Assembly: GCF_025961835.1 (NCBI RefSeq)
Contig: NZ_JAOQOK010000001.1
Span: 3,303,501 to 3,367,500 of the forward strand
Length of the DNA: 64,000 bases
Direction of reading: 5' to 3'
Source: Sphingobium sp. B2D3C
GTDB taxonomy: Bacteria > Pseudomonadota > Alphaproteobacteria > Sphingomonadales > Sphingomonadaceae
Below are positions 63,932 to 64,000 of this stretch, piece after piece. The notes beneath the pieces were generated by a model. The model was not told where the DNA came from. It ran no database searches and worked only from the letters and a program-made list of their open reading frames with translations. How positions within the stretch are numbered: position 1 is the first letter of the stretch; each line of letters starts with the position of its first letter. Both the position numbers and the translations under genes were made by a program.

Positions 63932-64000
63932 ATGACCATCAGAACATTGCTGGGCGCATCCTATAAGGACGTCATCTGTGCGGCGCGGACGGACAGCGTC
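63932..64000 (+). CDS. Start of a possible CBS-domain protein, cut by the window end
   Basis: Only 23 residues are visible (MTIRTLLGASYKDVICAARTDSV). The pattern resembles the first strand and turn of a CBS domain, as in small two-CBS proteins, but so short a piece cannot settle it. AGGAGAGGCC lies directly before the ATG, which supports a real gene. The upstream 187 bases have no other gene. Confidence 0.5.
   Translation, partial: MTIRTLLGASYKDVICAARTDSV

Overview
The window looks like chromosomal DNA of a GC-rich alphaproteobacterium, most likely a sphingomonad. The support is the high GC content, the TonB-dependent receptor, two lignostilbene-dioxygenase-type carotenoid oxygenases, an Rrf2-led suf operon, a QueH-type queuosine enzyme, and interspersed hairpin repeats. 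Two promoters also match the alphaproteobacterial general-stress consensus GGAAC-N16-CGTT. No rRNA, tRNA, CRISPR array, prophage or intact insertion sequence is visible.

Layout. 70-9953 is a catabolic cluster in two divergent arms: tannase/feruloyl-esterase-like protein, DUF3237 and type-B carboxylesterase leftward; two SnoaL-like proteins, a quinohemoprotein alcohol dehydrogenase, an MFS transporter, a second DUF3237 and a third SnoaL-like protein rightward. A DUF3237 plus SnoaL pair occurs in both arms, which suggests duplication. 10131-13887 holds two SDRs, queH, an entericidin, an FMN reductase and a small unknown. 14042-20804 is a three-gene amidoligase operon (transglutaminase-DUF2126, circularly permuted ATP-grasp/alpha-E fusion, transglutaminase). 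A stress-type DUF1206 gene, two AI-2E transporters, rpsT and pyrD follow. 25688-26058 holds an orphan intrinsic terminator before an AraC regulator.

27094-34337 is the suf Fe-S assembly operon (rrf2-sufB-X-sufC-Y-sufD-sufS-sufT-sufA, then a small phosphatase). Two unrecognised genes and several repeats are embedded in it. 34358-44513 holds an S8 protease, a lignostilbene dioxygenase, a TonB receptor with a 58-residue DUF2292 gene, two exported SnoaL-like proteins, an aldo/keto reductase and a PhyH-like oxygenase. 44510-50625 holds alanine dehydrogenase, then a TetR gene divergent from a tripartite efflux operon with two matching operators. 50698-64000 is mostly housekeeping: gyrB, ppa, hisS, prfA and prmC, with an M61 peptidase, the second lignostilbene dioxygenase, a GFA protein, a DUF4167 protein and the start of a possible CBS-domain gene.

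The most unusual features are non-coding or repeat-related. Four stem-loops share one architecture (CGTCA, 7-bp stem, 5-nt loop, TCC) and show compensatory base changes. Two of them frame a stand-alone GIY-YIG nuclease gene between hisS and prfA, and supply its stop codon and a possible start. Other repeat copies supply the N-terminus of SufS and the ribosome-binding site of prmC.
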